Shown here one piece after another: positions 19,029-27,419 of a stretch of DNA of 64,000 bases. Location of the stretch: contig NZ_AJYZ02000019.1 in NCBI RefSeq assembly GCF_000272045.2, forward strand, positions 795,325 through 859,324, written 5' to 3'. Below the pieces are notes generated by a model. The model had not been told where the DNA came from, did not search any database, and saw nothing but the letters and a program-made list of their open reading frames with translations. A program made the position numbers and the translations under genes. How positions within the stretch are numbered: position 1 is the first letter of the stretch; each line of letters begins with the position of its first letter. This DNA is from Vibrio crassostreae 9ZC13 (lineage in GTDB: Bacteria; Pseudomonadota; Gammaproteobacteria; Enterobacterales; Vibrionaceae).

Positions 19029-20576
19029 TTACTTGTTATGAGATTCCTGCAGTTTTTCCATTACCTGATCCAAGCTAAAACTCGCAGCTTTTTGACGTGG
19101 CGGATATTCAGCAAAGGTTTCTAGGAACTTGCCCACATACGCTTGTGCTGGAACGAACATATAAGCATGGTCTAACAACCAATCGTAGTATGTATTCGAT
19201 GTAATGTCTGCGTTTTCGTATGGGTCCATACGCAGGTTAAACAGCTTAGGAAGACGTAACGTCACGAACGGTTCAGCCCAAATTTGCATGGTACCCGTCG
19301 CACGCTGCTCCATGAACACCGCTTTCCATTGGTTGTAACGAAGCGCCGCTAAATCACCATCATCGGTAAAGTAGAAGATCTCCGAACGACGGCCTTTCTC
19401 TTCTTCACCCGTTAGGTAAGGAAGGAAGTTGTAACCATCTAAGTGAACCTTAAACGTTTTATCACCGGCAGTATGACCTTTGAGTAGTTTCTCTTTGATT
19501 TGGTCATCACCAGCGGCGGCAACGAAGGTTGGCATCCAGTCCATATGGTGCATGATTTCGTTAGATACGGTTCCTGGTTCAATCTTACCAGGCCAACGAA
19601 CCATTGCTGGTACACGGTATGCGCCTTCCCAGTTGGTGTTTTTCTCACCACGGAACGGGGTTGTACCCGCATCAGGCCAAGAGTTCATGTGAGGGCCGTT
19701 ATCCGTTGAGTAGAAAACAATCGTGTTGTCTTTGATACCCAACTCATCCACTTGCTTCAATAGTTGCCCAACGTGTCGATCGTGCTCAACCATACCATCA
19801 GCGTAGTTACCGACACCGGTTACGCCTTTACTGTCGGCTTTCACGTGCGTTCTAAAGTGCATACGTGTCGCGTTCCACCACACGAAGAATGGTTTGTCCG
19901 CTTTCACTGCGCGATCCATAAAATCAAGTGCCGCGTCTAGTGTTTCTTCATCAACCGTTTCCATACGCTTACGCGTCAGTGGACCGGTATCTTCAATCTT
20001 GCCATCAGCGAATGACTTAATGACACCACGAGGACCAAATTTCTTACGAAACTCAGGATCGGTTGGGTAATCTTCATTCTCTGGTTCTTCTTCAGCATTT
20101 AGGTGGTAAAGGTTGCCAAAAAATTCGTCAAACCCGTGTGCTGTTGGAAGGAATTCATCTTTATCGCCAAGGTGGTTTTTACCAAATTGACCTGTCATGT
20201 AACCCATAGGTTTCAGCATTTCTGCGATTGTCGCGTCTTCTGCTTGTAAGCCAATGTCTGCGCCCGGCAAACCTACTTTACTCAAACCCGTTCGTAACAC
20301 ACTTTGTCCCGTGATAAAGGTAGAGCGACCCGCAGTACAAGATTGCTCTGCGTAATAGTCCGTAAACATCATCCCTTCTTTCGCGATGCTATCAATATTC
20401 GGGGTTTTGTAACCCATGAGACCGAAGGTGTATGCACTCACATTGGATTGACCAATATCGTCCCCCCAAATAACCAATATATTTGGCTTTTCAGCCGCAA
20501 AAGTGGCGCTGGACGCGGCCATCATCGCTGTACCCAAAATCGCTAATCGACGTTTAGCGCCATATTTCGCTGTCAT
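19029..20576 (-). CDS. Secreted arylsulfatase (type I, formylglycine), paralogue 1
   Basis: 515 residues from the start at 20576 (MTAKYGAKRR), chosen because AGAGG lies about six bases before it. The signal peptide ends near ATFAAEK. The sulfatase signature is CTAGR with Cys80 as the residue converted to formylglycine. The metal site IWGDDIG (near 37-42), QFGKNHLGD and YSTDNGPH (second metal-binding Asp/Asn pair) are all present. The enzyme should hydrolyse sulfate esters in the periplasm. It is transcribed away from paralogue 2 and shares an upstream region with it. No sulfatase-maturing enzyme is encoded in this window, so maturation must be supplied elsewhere. Confidence 0.9.
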   Translation of the reverse strand: MTAKYGAKRRLAILGTAMMAASSATFAAEKPNILVIWGDDIGQSNVSAYTFGLMGYKTPNIDSIAKEGMMFTDYYAEQSCTAGRSTFITGQSVLRTGLSKVGLPGADIGLQAEDATIAEMLKPMGYMTGQFGKNHLGDKDEFLPTAHGFDEFFGNLYHLNAEEEPENEDYPTDPEFRKKFGPRGVIKSFADGKIEDTGPLTRKRMETVDEETLDAALDFMDRAVKADKPFFVWWNATRMHFRTHVKADSKGVTGVGNYADGMVEHDRHVGQLLKQVDELGIKDNTIVFYSTDNGPHMNSWPDAGTTPFRGEKNTNWEGAYRVPAMVRWPGKIEPGTVSNEIMHHMDWMPTFVAAAGDDQIKEKLLKGHTAGDKTFKVHLDGYNFLPYLTGEEEKGRRSEIFYFTDDGDLAALRYNQWKAVFMEQRATGTMQIWAEPFVTLRLPKLFNLRMDPYENADITSNTYYDWLLDHAYMFVPAQAYVGKFLETFAEYPPRQKAASFSLDQVMEKLQESHNK

Positions 20577-20922
20577 AGAAACCTCTTCGTAAGTTATTTG
20601 CATCCTGCCCTACAACGTATAGTCCATTTTTTACACATGCGCGAGATTCCCTAAGCTATTAATCTTTTTGTCATTTTTATTGAGATACGGATACAGGAAT
20701 CATCGATAAGGTTTACGCCAACAAACATGATAAGGATCACACATACAAACTAAGGCTTTATTCTACGTACCCACTGGAGCTGATATTAATCAATAGGTTA
20801 CCTAAGCATCATAACGATTGGTTATAAGCACTATAAAAGGACGTAACGGAATTTTGAGAATAACATTTGCTCATCGATGCGTTGTTCTAACGCATTAATC
20901 TTAAAAGTGAATCGGAGTCCTT
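20577..20922. other. Divergent promoter region between the two sulfatase genes
   Basis: About 345 bases with no gene. It contains the palindrome at 20811-20825, next to TATAAG and TATAAA elements that could serve as -10 boxes for the plus-strand sulfatase. GGAG lies about ten bases before the plus-strand start. Confidence 0.55.
20811..20825. promoter_or_regulatory. Operator-like palindrome between sulfatase genes
   Basis: ATAACGATTGGTTAT, the same ATAAC-N5-GTTAT layout as upstream of the MoxR operon. It is about 100 bases before the plus-strand sulfatase start. Confidence 0.45.
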
Positions 20923-22485
20923 ATGGGTACTAAAATTAATAAACTAGCATTAGGTGTTGGCTTATTAGCAGCTTCTTCAGCGGCAACAGCAGCAGAAAAA
21001 CCAAACATTCTTGCTATCTGGGGTGATGACATTGGTGTATTCAACATCAGTGCATACAACAACGGTATGATGGGTTACGAAACACCTAACATCGACCGTA
21101 TTGCTAACGAAGGCGCACTATTTACTGACCACTACGGTCAACAATCGTGTACTGCTGGTCGTGCTGCATTCCTAACAGGTCAAGAACCTTTCCGTACTGG
21201 TCTATTGACTATCGGCATGCCAGGTTCGGACCACGGTATCCCTGATTGGGCTCCAACGATCGCAGACCTTCTTAAAGAACAAGGCTACATGACAGCTCAG
21301 TTCGGTAAGAATCATATGGGTGACCAAGACAAACACCTTCCAACGAACCACGGTTTTGACCAGTTCTTCGGTAACCTGTACCACCTAAACGCCGAAGAAG
21401 AGCCAGAAACATATTACTACCCTAAAGACCCAGAGTTCCGTAAGAACTACGGCCCTCGTGGTGTAATCAAGTCTACTGCTGACGGTAAGATTGAAGATAC
21501 TGGCCCAATGACGCGTAAGCGTATGGAGCATGCGGATGAAGAGTTCCTAGAAGAATCTCTAGCATTCATGGAAAAAGCGGTAAAAGCTGACAAACCATTC
21601 TTCATCTGGCACAACACCACTCGTATGCACGTGTGGACTCGCCTACAAGAGAAATACCAAGGTAAATCAGGTATCAGTATTTATGCTGATGGTATGTTAG
21701 AGCATGATGACCATGTTGGTGTGCTTCTAGACAAGCTGGATGAACTAAAAATCGCTGACAACACTATCGTAATTTACTCTACCGATAACGGTGCTGAAAC
21801 GGTTTCTTGGCCTGATGGCGGCGCAACTTACTTCCACGGTGAGAAAGGTACAACTTACGAAGGTGGTATGCGTGTGCCTCAGCTAGTTCGCTGGCCTGGG
21901 ACTATCAAACCTGGAACTAAAATCAACGATATCATGGGCCACCAAGACTGGATTCCTACTCTACTAGCAGCCGCTGGTGATGATAAAGTGGTTGAGAAGC
22001 TAGCATCTGACAAAGGTGCAACTTACAACGGTAAAAACTGGCGCGTACACCTAGATGGTTACAACTTCCTGCCTTACTTCCAAGGTAAAGAAGAGAAAGG
22101 CCCTCGTGACAGCATGCTTTACTTCTCTGCTAACGCTGAGCTAAACGCAGTACGTTGGAATGACTTCAAGATTTCGTTTGCTGTGATGGATGGTAACATT
22201 GTGGATGCAGTTCGTTTCCAACCAAACTGGCCTCAAGTTGTTCACCTACGTGCTGACCCATTCGAGAAAGCACCGCACGAGTCTGGTATGTACCTGCGCT
22301 GGATGGCAGACAACATGTGGTTATTCGTTCCAGTAGGAAATCAGGTTCAAGAGTTTATGACGACGCTACCAGATTACCCTATGCAGAATAGCCAAGTACT
22401 GAACCCAGGTAACTTCAACCAGAATGCATACATGCTTCAAGGTAAACTTAAGCAACTAGAAGCAGCCGCAGCACAAGCTAAATAA
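20923..22485 (+). CDS. Secreted arylsulfatase (type I, formylglycine), paralogue 2
   Basis: 520 residues, clearly related to the divergent neighbour. The signal peptide MGTKINKLALGVGLLAA ends near ATAAEK. The modification motif is CTAGR with Cys76; WGDDIG, QFGKNHMGD and YSTDNGAE form the metal site. Specificity is unknown. The codon choice is strikingly regular (GGT, CGT, AAC, GAA, CTA), as in highly expressed Vibrio genes, and unlike the neighbour's more mixed usage. This suggests strong expression under inducing conditions. A terminator follows at 22514. Confidence 0.9.
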   Translation: MGTKINKLALGVGLLAASSAATAAEKPNILAIWGDDIGVFNISAYNNGMMGYETPNIDRIANEGALFTDHYGQQSCTAGRAAFLTGQEPFRTGLLTIGMPGSDHGIPDWAPTIADLLKEQGYMTAQFGKNHMGDQDKHLPTNHGFDQFFGNLYHLNAEEEPETYYYPKDPEFRKNYGPRGVIKSTADGKIEDTGPMTRKRMEHADEEFLEESLAFMEKAVKADKPFFIWHNTTRMHVWTRLQEKYQGKSGISIYADGMLEHDDHVGVLLDKLDELKIADNTIVIYSTDNGAETVSWPDGGATYFHGEKGTTYEGGMRVPQLVRWPGTIKPGTKINDIMGHQDWIPTLLAAAGDDKVVEKLASDKGATYNGKNWRVHLDGYNFLPYFQGKEEKGPRDSMLYFSANAELNAVRWNDFKISFAVMDGNIVDAVRFQPNWPQVVHLRADPFEKAPHESGMYLRWMADNMWLFVPVGNQVQEFMTTLPDYPMQNSQVLNPGNFNQNAYMLQGKLKQLEAAAAQAK

Positions 22486-22513
22486 GCTACTCTAGATTAA
22501 AAATGTAATAACG

Positions 22514-22550
22514 AAGCCGTGGTGACTGAATGCAGTGACCGCGGCTTTTT
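22514..22550 (+). terminator. Terminator of the plus-strand arylsulfatase gene
   Basis: Stem AAGCCGTGGT with ACCGCGGCTT (one G-T pair), followed by a run of T. Confidence 0.8.
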
Positions 22551-22778
22551 AGTATCCAATACAAATAACATAAGACGCGAACCGCCAACTAGTACAATTC
22601 ACACCCAACCTACCCTCTCATTTTTCAAAAATAAAAACTCACACTAGTCAATGTGAACCTTAATATATGACCGTTGCGTTAAGATTTCGCAAATTTTTTC
22701 AAATCCTTATGACATGACTTGAATTGGAGTTCTTACCATGCGATTGTAGTTCAACTGCCCATAAACAACTGTATGATT

Positions 22779-23444
22779 ATGAAAACATTAAAATCCATTG
22801 CGCTGCTTTCGACAATTATCGCAGCGCCACAAGTGTTAGCTGACGTAACAATTGAAGTTCCTTCTAGCGCAGATGCTTTAGTCGAAGTCTTAGCTGTTAA
22901 TGAGGCTAAACCTGAACTCGACGGTGGTTTCTTCTCTTCGAGCAAAACGATCACCGTTCCAGATGGCGTAAACCAAATCGTTTTCAAATATCAACTGGCT
23001 TTCAGCCAAGGTAACGACCGAGAGTTTGTCGATAGCGATACCATTATTGCTACTTTTGATGCGACAGACACAGCATTGACGTTTGACATGCCTAAGTTCC
23101 GTAACACCAACGAAGCGAAAAAAGGCCTTCAAAACTTAGATTGGAAACTGGTTGATAAAAACCAAAATGCAATCAGTGTTAAGCAAGACAAACTTATCAA
23201 AGATGGCATGCAGATTGGTCGTAAGTACCCACAAGAAGCGAAGGAGTACAACCAGAAAGGCGGCATCGCTGCACTTACAGTAGGTGCTAGCGCGGGCGTA
23301 GCAGCTGCTGTCGCACAACCGGTAACGCTTCCAGCAAAGATTGACGGAAATGCAGCAAATACAGCTGAAGAGATGCTCTATTTCTGGTACGAAAAAGCGG
23401 ATGCTGAAACCAAGCAGAAATTCAAAGACTACGTGAACAAGTAG
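22779..23444 (+). CDS. DUF2057 family (YccT-like) exported protein
   Basis: 221 residues from 22779 (MKTLKSIALL); an ATG two codons earlier and a TTG further upstream are possible alternatives. None has a good ribosome binding site, so the start rests on the signal peptide, which ends near QVLADV. The mature part has IEVPSSADALVEVLAVNE and later GLQNLDWKLVD, both fitting DUF2057. These are periplasmic proteins of unclear role that occur often in Vibrio. A C-terminal stretch AEEMLYFWYEKAD is the usual end of the family. Monocistronic, with a strong terminator. Confidence 0.8.
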   Translation: MKTLKSIALLSTIIAAPQVLADVTIEVPSSADALVEVLAVNEAKPELDGGFFSSSKTITVPDGVNQIVFKYQLAFSQGNDREFVDSDTIIATFDATDTALTFDMPKFRNTNEAKKGLQNLDWKLVDKNQNAISVKQDKLIKDGMQIGRKYPQEAKEYNQKGGIAALTVGASAGVAAAVAQPVTLPAKIDGNAANTAEEMLYFWYEKADAETKQKFKDYVNK

Positions 23445-23470
23445 CTCAATGAGCTTAATTTAAAAATGAA

Positions 23471-23495
23471 AGAAGCTGGCAAACTGCCAGCTTCT
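23471..23495 (+). terminator. Terminator after DUF2057 gene
   Basis: A perfect 11-bp stem AGAAGCTGGCA/TGCCAGCTTCT and a 3-base loop, followed by a T-run. Confidence 0.88.
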
Positions 23496-23532
23496 TTTTT
23501 GTCTTCATCTAGATGATTTAGGCTTATAGAGA

Positions 23533-23652
23533 TTAAGCAGACTCAGTCGATAACACTTTACCATCCACTTTAGTTGGCCATCCTAGCGCTTTATACTCAG
23601 CTGCTAGTAAATGGGCACAGCCGCTAGAAATTCTGGTCAGAACCAGCTTTAG
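23533..23652 (-). pseudogene. Possible coding remnant overlapping end of add
   Basis: A 39-codon open frame without a start, whose residues read like the C-terminus of a real protein (GCAHLLAAEYKALGWPT, then VDGKVLSTESA and a TAA). It overlaps the end of the adenine deaminase gene in another frame. I do not recognise the family. It may be the tail of a neighbour truncated by a past deletion, or chance. Confidence 0.25.
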
Positions 23653-24646
23653 CTAAGTAACCTTGAACAAGCTCTCGATATTGCTGCTTCAATGGCGCTT
23701 CAATAAAGCTCGCGTCTATCGCATTCAAACTAAACTGCGCTAACTCCTGATGCGTCATCTCATGAGCTTGGCTCACCGCATTAAAGTTATCCGACATGTA
23801 ACCACCAAAATAAGCAGGGTCATCCGAGTTAATCGTTACAGCCACACCCTTTCTGAGCAGTTCGACAATGTTGTGGTCTTCCATCACATCGAATACACGC
23901 AATTTAATATTCGACAGTGGGCACACCGTCAGTGGCATTTTGGTTTCAATCAGCTCTTCGATTAGAGCTTCGTCTGTCATGCACTGGACACCATGATCCA
24001 CTCGACTCACGCTGAGCATTTCAATCGCATCGACAATGTTTTGAGCCGGCCCTTCTTCTCCTGCATGCGCCACCGTCAAGAAGCCCGCTTGTTTTGCTTG
24101 TTGGAATACACGCTTGAACTTCTCTGGTGGGTGTCCTAATTCAGAAGAGTCCAGTCCAACCCCGACGATCTTATCTTGATGCTTCAATACCTCTGCGAAC
24201 GTTTGAATGGCGCTCTCTTCAGATAAATGGCGCAGAAAACATGCGATGATTTGAGAGGTAATGCCCAACTCTTTATGACCCTGTTCAAGCGCACGATGAA
24301 TGCCGTTAATAGCGGTGTCTAATGCAATGCCACGATCGGTATGTGTCTGAGGATCAAAGAAAATCTCAGTATGGATAACATTGTCGGCTTTACAGCGTTC
24401 TAGATAAGCCCATGTTAAGTCGTAGAAATCCTGTTCTGTGCGCAGTGCATCAGCACCTTGATAATAGATATCCAGAAATGACTGTAAATCATCAAATTCG
24501 TATGCGCGTCTTAGTTGCTCTGGGGATGAATAAGGCAGCTCAATGCCATTGCGTTGAGCAAGCTGGAAAAGTAACTCAGGTTCGAGCGAACCTTCAATGT
24601 GTAAATGCAACTCTACTTTTGGGAGCCCTTGAATAAATGCGTTCAT
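23624..24646 (-). CDS. add: Adenine deaminase (adenosine/AMP deaminase family, type 2)
   Basis: 340 residues. Converts adenine (or adenosine) to hypoxanthine (or inosine) in purine salvage. Zinc ligands are visible: HLHIEG (15-17, HxH), HAGEEG near 190-200 with the catalytic Glu, and SDDPAYFGG near 279. The signatures LRTEQDFYDLTWAYLERC and PLTVCPLSN match the adenine-deaminase branch better than classical adenosine deaminase, which has a different N-terminal motif (HRHLDG). Gene annotations often still call it adenosine deaminase (add). An adenine riboswitch lies in the leader, which fits an adenine-using enzyme. Monocistronic. Confidence 0.9.
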   Translation of the reverse strand: MNAFIQGLPKVELHLHIEGSLEPELLFQLAQRNGIELPYSSPEQLRRAYEFDDLQSFLDIYYQGADALRTEQDFYDLTWAYLERCKADNVIHTEIFFDPQTHTDRGIALDTAINGIHRALEQGHKELGITSQIIACFLRHLSEESAIQTFAEVLKHQDKIVGVGLDSSELGHPPEKFKRVFQQAKQAGFLTVAHAGEEGPAQNIVDAIEMLSVSRVDHGVQCMTDEALIEELIETKMPLTVCPLSNIKLRVFDVMEDHNIVELLRKGVAVTINSDDPAYFGGYMSDNFNAVSQAHEMTHQELAQFSLNAIDASFIEAPLKQQYRELVQGYLAKAGSDQNF

Positions 24647-24650
24647 ATTT

Positions 24651-24672
24651 CACCTACTATGGATTTTAGGTG
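24651..24672 (-). promoter_or_regulatory. Ribosome-binding-site hairpin in the add leader
   Basis: In the RNA, CACCU pairs with AGGUG, the ribosome binding site four bases before the AUG of add. This could hide the site until the upstream riboswitch changes the fold. Confidence 0.45.
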
Positions 24673-24751
24673 TGCACTTACTCTGAATAATAGACAGGAG
24701 GTTTTCTTGAACGCCATTACAAAGAGTAAGAACACAATTGTGATCTAAACC

Positions 24752-24819
24752 CTTCGTAATCAGCACTTTGCGGGAGCTGGTAGAGACCCCCAAACCATAT
24801 CATTGGGGTTATACGAAGC
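24752..24819 (-). promoter_or_regulatory. Purine (adenine) riboswitch aptamer
   Basis: The minus-strand RNA reads like the Vibrio vulnificus add aptamer: P1 CUUCGUA/UACGAAG; P2 CCCCAAU/UUUGGGG closing the loop GAUAUGG (identical to the known L2); junction GUCUCUACC (known form GUUUCUACC); a short P3 with loop CCGCAAA; and junction GAUUACG. The position equal to nucleotide 74 is U, which specifies adenine over guanine. A TATAGT -10 element lies at 24831-24836, so transcription should begin almost exactly at P1. The expression platform is about 105 bases long, and translational control is likely. Confidence 0.92.
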
Positions 24820-24911
24820 AAACGGTTGCTACTATACAGAGTTTAATGGGAATTTCACTAATCAATTGCTCATTAACCGATTTCTAAAGTAGGAACCTGT
24901 TTGGTTCGTTC

Positions 24912-25406
24912 TCAACGGTAATCTGGTCGTATTCTCGACATCAGCAACATATCGATGTACTTACCCGCTTTGAACGTACTGAGTCTTTTTGTGCCTTCTA
25001 ACTGAAAGCCTACACGTTCATACAAAGCAATAGCGGCGTGGTTATCGGCATGAACCTCTAACTCAAGACGCACGAGATTAAGCCAGTTATCCGCCTGATT
25101 GATCGCTTCTTGCATTAACGCCTTACCGACACCTTTACCATGCATATCTAGGTGAATAGCAATACCAAGACCAGCGCAGTGCCTGTCTCTTACCTTGGTG
25201 GTCATGAATAAAGTAATGTGACCCACTACTTTGCCGGAGACTTCCGCAACCAGAGTGAAATGGTCTGAATGACCAAACAGTCGCTCCACTTGTTCAGAAC
25301 TAAGATAAGGCTTTTGTGAGGTGTTTTCTGAAACTGAAGGGCGGCGATAAATATCGAAAATATCTTGGCTATCCGTTGCTTCTAAATGTCTAATTTGTAT
25401 TTCCAA
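24912..25406 (-). CDS. GNAT N-acetyltransferase, YhhY/AaaT-like
   Basis: 164 residues with the GNAT fold. The acetyl-CoA-binding motif A is LDMHGKGVGKALMQEA (near 105-120, containing the Q/RxxGxG/A-type loop as GKGVGKA), preceded by strand AGLGIAIH and followed by RLELEVHADNHAAIALYERVGF. The arrangement and the N-terminal IRHLEATD match E. coli YhhY, an acetyltransferase of some amino acids. Substrate in this organism unknown. It stands alone upstream of the riboswitch-controlled add. Confidence 0.82.
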   Translation of the reverse strand: MEIQIRHLEATDSQDIFDIYRRPSVSENTSQKPYLSSEQVERLFGHSDHFTLVAEVSGKVVGHITLFMTTKVRDRHCAGLGIAIHLDMHGKGVGKALMQEAINQADNWLNLVRLELEVHADNHAAIALYERVGFQLEGTKRLSTFKAGKYIDMLLMSRIRPDYR

Positions 25407-25465
25407 AGCGCTTCCTTATCCTATTATTTCTATCCATAAGCTAAGTTTCATATTACGGATAGCAA

Positions 25466-25500
25466 CGGGCACCTACAACCTTTAAAGGTGTAAGTGCCCG
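25466..25500. repeat. Stem-loop between GNAT and DUF2860 genes
   Basis: CGGGCACCTACAACCTTT pairs imperfectly with AAAGGTGTAAGTGCCCG. There is no T-run on either strand. It lies past the stop codon of the DUF2860 gene and probably ends or protects its transcript. Confidence 0.45.
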
Positions 25501-25572
25501 AAATAATTAAACAAATAGTAAGACTGAACTTAAACTTCTGCTTTGATGAGTATTTTTAAAATAATGTGAATA

Positions 25573-26556
25573 TCAGAATTTATAATCCACACCCACACTC
25601 GCTAATACTTGCTCGGAGTTATAGAAATCGATATTAGAATCTATGCTTCTTAAACCCAGTAAAGTAATGAACGCCCAATCTTTATAGCCCATCAAACCAC
25701 CAAACTCATAAGCTAAGAATGCACCGAATTCATTCTCTTCACGTACTTGCCCGTAAATTGGATTCGACTCATCATATTCACGATCACTTGCATCTAGGGT
25801 GACAACAAAACCATGACGACCGATTCTCTTCGCGTAGTTTAATTCAATACCATAACTATCGAAGCTGAGTGCTCCTCCTTCTGCGTCTGAGTGGAAATAC
25901 ACCATTGAAGGAACAAATAGACCTGCGTGGTTTGGTAAGATAAAGCGGTATCCTGCTTTGGCGTACACATAGGTTCTTTCCCTATCCAGCAGCACAGCAT
26001 CTTCCGGAGATAAGCCTTGGCTACCAGATAGCTCTTCATCAACATCAGATTGCCCAAATGCGAGATCCGTTCGAAAACCAGTTCCACCGATATTAGTGAG
26101 CTGCAGTCGTCCTACATTACCTTTGACATCCGTTTCATTTCGATTAACGCCAACAGCATACGGATCCGTCCAAGCCTTGCCCGAGATAAGCGTAGGAAGA
26201 ACAGAAAAATCCAATATGGTGCCACCAGAAAGTTGATATCGATAACCGATCTCAAACGCAATGGTACCTGTTGCAATATCCTCTCGTGTCGTACCCGCAT
26301 ACACTTGGTGAGTCAGCGATTCGCCAAAAGTATATTGAACAGTACCCAAAAAGCCGAGTAGCCCTTGGTTTTCACTCTCCCCTTCCTGGGTGTTGGTGGC
26401 TTGATTCGAATCTTGTTCAGTACTCAAATTACTACTGTCAGAGTAGAAACCGGCCAATACACTGAAGTTACCGCTGAAGCCTTCACTTGGAGCAAGGCCA
26501 CTGTATGCAGGCATTGAAGCCAATGCAGAAAAGACTACTCGTAAAACAAACCTCAT
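25573..26556 (-). CDS. DUF2860 family outer-membrane beta-barrel protein
   Basis: 327 residues from the start at 26556 (MRFVLRVVFS), favoured over upstream ATGs because GGA lies seven bases before it and the signal peptide then begins normally. Cleavage is probable near PAYSGLAP. The mature part alternates aromatic and polar residues (YTFGESLTHQVYAG, FEIGYRYQLSGGT, LNYAKRIGRHGFVV), which fits a beta-barrel, and ends VGVDYKF with the C-terminal Phe. DUF2860 proteins are widespread in vibrios and of unknown function. Three 17-bp tandem repeats lie in its promoter region. Confidence 0.78.
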   Translation of the reverse strand: MRFVLRVVFSALASMPAYSGLAPSEGFSGNFSVLAGFYSDSSNLSTEQDSNQATNTQEGESENQGLLGFLGTVQYTFGESLTHQVYAGTTREDIATGTIAFEIGYRYQLSGGTILDFSVLPTLISGKAWTDPYAVGVNRNETDVKGNVGRLQLTNIGGTGFRTDLAFGQSDVDEELSGSQGLSPEDAVLLDRERTYVYAKAGYRFILPNHAGLFVPSMVYFHSDAEGGALSFDSYGIELNYAKRIGRHGFVVTLDASDREYDESNPIYGQVREENEFGAFLAYEFGGLMGYKDWAFITLLGLRSIDSNIDFYNSEQVLASVGVDYKF

Positions 26557-26584
26557 ATTCACATCCATTACTTGAATAATCACC

Positions 26585-26635
26585 AAATAACTATAAGCAT
26601 CAAATAACTATAAGCATCAAATAACTATAAGCATC
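26585..26635. repeat. Three perfect 17-bp tandem repeats upstream of DUF2860 gene
   Basis: Three exact copies of AAATAACTATAAGCATC in a row, ending before ATGG. They lie 29 bases before the chosen DUF2860 start. Each copy carries CTATAA, which could act as a -10-like box on either strand. Confidence 0.9.
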
Positions 26636-26794
26636 AAAATGGAATTATAACAAGCATTTAACAATATAAGTTTATTCGCTTGACGCTGTCGATATCGCTA
26701 ACCATTCACTCAAAGACACAACAAATTGATCTATCACGATTGGGCTTTCGTAATACCTCTCGAAAATAACGGACAAAACTCAAAGGAAGACAAT

Positions 26795-27292
26795 ATGTTT
26801 AATAAATTAATCAAAACCATGTCAGTGCTAGTTGCGACGCTTCTTTTTACGGCTTTTGCTCACGCTGATCACCACGGAATGAAGAAAGATATCGTTGACG
26901 TGGCGGCTGAAAACGGCTCTTTCAACACCTTGGTAGCAGCGGTAAAAGCGGCAGGCTTAGTTGAAACATTGAAAGGTGACGGTCCCTTCACAGTGTTTGC
27001 GCCAACGGATGAAGCGTTCGCTGCGCTACCAGAAGGAACGGTTGATATGCTGTTGAAGCCAGAAAACAAAGACAAGCTGATTGCAGTACTGACCTATCAT
27101 GTGGTGCCAGGGAAAATAATGGCGTCTGAAGTGATGAAACTTGATAGTGCCGTAACAGTGCAAGGCGAAGCGGTAATGGTAGGAATTGATCACGGCAACG
27201 TGATGGTCAACAAAGCGCAGGTCGTGATGGCAGATGTTGAAGCAAGCAATGGTGTTATCCATGTGATTGATGCTGTATTACTGCCTAAATAA
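26795..27292 (+). CDS. Secreted fasciclin-domain protein
   Basis: 165 residues. The start at 26795 has AAGGAAGA at the right distance. The signal peptide [17 protein letters not shown] ends near AHADHH. One fasciclin (FAS1) domain fills the rest, with [13 protein letters not shown], the H1 motif [19 protein letters not shown] and the H2 motif [16 protein letters not shown]1 domains mediate adhesion in the periplasm or extracellularly; in bacteria the partner is mostly unknown. Monocistronic with its own terminator. Confidence 0.9.
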   Translation: MFNKLIKTMSVLVATLLFTAFAHADHHGMKKDIVDVAAENGSFNTLVAAVKAAGLVETLKGDGPFTVFAPTDEAFAALPEGTVDMLLKPENKDKLIAVLTYHVVPGKIMASEVMKLDSAVTVQGEAVMVGIDHGNVMVNKAQVVMADVEASNGVIHVIDAVLLPK

Positions 27293-27322
27293 TAAAGATG
27301 AACACAAATCAAAGGTTCTTAG

Positions 27323-27347
27323 AGGGTGTGACAGGCTCACACCCTTT
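27323..27347 (+). terminator. Terminator of the fasciclin gene
   Basis: Stem GGGTGTGA with TCACACCC, followed by TTTT. Confidence 0.8.
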
Positions 27348-27419
27348 TGACGTTTAAATACCAAGTTAAGATCGGTATCAAACTAGCCGAACCTGCCTTT
27401 ATATAAGCAAGAACCCGGA

